From JBHIFB01 sp046760905 (GTDB lineage: Bacteria; Gemmatimonadota; CAZMKB01), in contig JBHIFB010000066.1 of the NCBI GenBank assembly GCA_046760905.1, positions 1 through 15,847 on the forward strand: DNA of 15,847 bases, read 5' to 3'. Of the stretch, positions 14,713 through 15,847 are shown in pieces (the first letter of the stretch is position 1; each line of letters starts with the position of its first letter). The notes beneath the pieces were generated by a model. The model saw only the letters and a list, made by a program, of their open reading frames with translations. It searched no databases and was not told where the DNA came from. Both the position numbers and the translations under genes were made by a program.

Positions 14713-15468
14713 CTACTTACCGTTCAGTGACCAGTCGTAATCCATGTATTTCACCTTGACCAGTTCGCTACTTTCGTCAAGCAGATCTCTGTATTCCTCG
14801 GGTGCGTACCTGGACAGAGCACGCAACTTTTCGGATTGATTTTCACCGAAATCGTCTCCGAACCACTCGAAGATTTTGCTTAGGTATATGATTGACCTGT
14901 CTGATTCAACTCTGAGACCTTTCGGCTGAGCCAGATACCTCCGGGCAGCGGAATCGAGCTGGCGATCGAGCTCTTGGGCTTTGTATGCCTCACTAGACAG
15001 GTCCGGGCACCCTTTCGAGCCGCACACTATCGCGAAATGAATCCGGGGATCCCCCATCTTGCGGAGGCGATTATGCTCTATATTATCGAGTGATACCATC
15101 TTTCCGCCGAGCTTCAGCTTCTTCTGCTCAAACACCTTGGGCTCGATGTCAAGCACTCCGCTTATCGGATAGTGCTCTAGGATCAACCATACCATGAAAG
15201 CGTTGTAAGCATTTATCAGCAGAGCCTTCGATTCATCATCTGAGAGACTTTCCAGATCGACATTCTCGAGCGATTCGATAAATGAATCCAGACCCCCACG
15301 GTCCTTCGACCAGGATTCGTAATCCACGAAGCCGTCTCTCACATATTTTCCGAGCTCGGCATCGAATCCTTCTACCGATGCCCTGGTGTCAATCCACATT
15401 GCTAATAGAAAAGACAGAGCCAAAAACAGTGTAACTATACACGGTAGGAAAATTTTCGCAAGTTTCAT
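14713..15468 (-). CDS. DUF547 domain protein with N-terminal signal/anchor
   Basis: Protein of 251 residues with a hydrophobic stretch at about 5-25 (signal peptide or membrane anchor) and then a DUF547 domain. Characteristic blocks are LINAYNAFMVWLIL (84-97), LDNIEHNRLR (127-136), DPRIHFAIVCGSKGCPDL (140-157, with His144, Cys149 and Cys154), LSKIFEWFGDDF (196-207) and the C-terminal YMDYDWSLN (241-249). The biochemical role of DUF547 is not established. The ATG is chosen because GAGGTGAT lies three bases before it, an excellent match to the anti-Shine-Dalgarno; the frame runs on to 15555 but the added residues look non-coding. As first gene ahead of two glycosyltransferases, a periplasmic or surface role in the same glycan pathway is inferred from context only. 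Confidence 0.92.
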   Translation of the reverse strand: MKLAKIFLPCIVTLFLALSFLLAMWIDTRASVEGFDAELGKYVRDGFVDYESWSKDRGGLDSFIESLENVDLESLSDDESKALLINAYNAFMVWLILEHYPISGVLDIEPKVFEQKKLKLGGKMVSLDNIEHNRLRKMGDPRIHFAIVCGSKGCPDLSSEAYKAQELDRQLDSAARRYLAQPKGLRVESDRSIIYLSKIFEWFGDDFGENQSEKLRALSRYAPEEYRDLLDESSELVKVKYMDYDWSLNGK

Positions 15469-15525
15469 GTTCATCACCTCTGTATCAAAAATGGATTGTG
15501 CTAAATTTAGTTGAGCTTTAAGGTG

Positions 15526-15581
15526 GCGGCTCCTAAATATTTGAAGAATTAACAACTTGAAAGGAAGAAAGAAGGAGCCGC
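15526..15581. repeat. Inverted repeat in the DUF547 leader
   Basis: GCGGCTCCT at 15526-15534 is the exact complement of AGGAGCCGC at 15573-15581, 38 bases apart. In the leftward transcript this would make a long-loop stem ending about 58 bases before the DUF547 start. The strongly AT-rich loop and absence of a T tract argue against a terminator; a leader structure or regulator site is possible. Confidence 0.4.
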
Positions 15582-15588
15582 TGTGAGT

Positions 15589-15617
15589 AAGCTACTGCGG
15601 GTAGGGCGTAAAGTCAA
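15589..15617 (-). promoter_or_regulatory. Possible promoter of the DUF547-glycosyltransferase operon
   Basis: TTGACT (15617-15612) and TAGCTT (15594-15589) are 17 bases apart. The -35 box is five of six, the -10 box only three of six. The predicted start near 15582 would place the inverted-repeat arm at the very 5' end of the message. Confidence 0.3.
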
Positions 15618-15633
15618 GTCAGGGTCCAGCCCA

Positions 15634-15759
15634 TCCAGGAACTCAACCCTCTCATAAAATACAAGGTGAGGCTTAAAAGCATGGAAGGTAATTGACATCA
15701 ATGTTTATTCATGGTATATTAATTGTATGTTATAACTGAGGGAAACGGTCCAGGAACTC
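15634..15759. repeat. Eleven-base direct repeat
   Basis: TCCAGGAACTC occurs at 15634-15644 and 15749-15759, one copy on each side of the rightward promoter. Two copies only; chance cannot be excluded. Confidence 0.3.
15692..15720 (+). promoter_or_regulatory. Strong rightward sigma70 promoter
   Basis: Perfect TTGACA (15692-15697), 17-base spacer, TATATT (15715-15720, five of six) preceded by TGG, so it also has the extended -10 TGn element. Transcription would start near 15727 and leave the window to the right. No start codon with an open frame follows inside the window, so the transcript is either a gene with a leader of over 120 bases or a non-coding RNA. Confidence 0.6.
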
Positions 15760-15847
15760 CTACAGGGAAAACCATCTAAACACAATTTCTCTTGTCCATT
15801 TTTTGTATAACACCGATGCTTTTGATTCGAATTTTTCTTCTCCTTAG

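Larger units (their letters stand above)
15469..15847. other. Gene-free region at the right edge
   Basis: No credible coding frame was found on either strand in these 379 bases. The stretch is AT-richer than the genes around it, especially from 15690 to the end. It holds an inverted repeat in the DUF547 leader, a weak leftward promoter candidate, a strong rightward promoter and an 11-base direct repeat, all listed separately. On the minus strand 23 open codons enter from the right edge and end near 15776; too short to call the end of a gene. Confidence 0.6.

Noticed and set aside
15469..15555. N-terminal extension of the DUF547 protein by 29 residues
   Set aside because: The internal ATG has a near-perfect GAGGTGAT site and begins a proper signal segment; the extra residues run into the inverted repeat.
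1..15847. CRISPR array, tRNA, rRNA or insertion sequence
   Set aside because: No regularly spaced repeats, no cloverleaf-like or rRNA-like stretches and no transposase or terminal repeats were seen on reading both strands.

Overview
All genes found here lie on the minus strand, so the window reads biologically from right to left. There are thirteen intact or nearly intact protein genes, one gene cut off by the left edge and one wrecked gene (counted within these are three apparent transcription units plus a single-gene/CMD unit). Base composition looks close to half G+C. No rRNA, tRNA, CRISPR array, transposase or phage gene was seen. A ferredoxin-type 2-oxoacid oxidoreductase beside a TAXI-type TRAP transporter suggests an uncultured bacterium with anaerobic or facultative, organic-acid-using metabolism. 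Lipoprotein signal, Shine-Dalgarno sites and sigma70-like promoters point to Bacteria rather than Archaea. I cannot name a phylum from this evidence.

Right part (about 11300-15847). A gene-free stretch of about 380 bases contains a near-consensus promoter firing rightwards out of the window. Leftwards follows a tight three-gene operon: a DUF547 protein with an N-terminal membrane/signal segment, a processive cellulose-synthase-like GT2 membrane glycosyltransferase, and a two-enzyme fusion of a polytopic GT87-like mannosyltransferase-type domain with a soluble GT2 domain of the TIGR04283 type. The natural reading is synthesis of an envelope or extracellular glycan or glycolipid. The product is unknown.

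Middle part (about 6200-11114). A run of small-molecule enzymes has good ribosome binding sites and short gaps: a PhzF-like isomerase, a YccU-type CoA-binding protein, a Cys/Met-metabolism PLP enzyme and an RraA/HMG-aldolase-like protein. Next comes a GT39-like membrane glycosyltransferase that has lost its whole middle and is out of frame, then a THEP1-type NTPase. A carboxymuconolactone-decarboxylase-like protein lacking the redox cysteines follows, with its own strong promoter.

Left part (1-6001). A strong promoter precedes a TAXI TRAP operon with overlapping or abutting genes: lipoprotein binding protein, DUF1850 protein, and 4TM/12TM fused permease. A hairpin and a second promoter separate it from a 2-oxoacid:ferredoxin oxidoreductase alpha subunit and a beta-gamma fusion subunit, the latter cut by the left edge. 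Together they could take up and oxidise an organic acid, although the substrate is not shown by the sequence.
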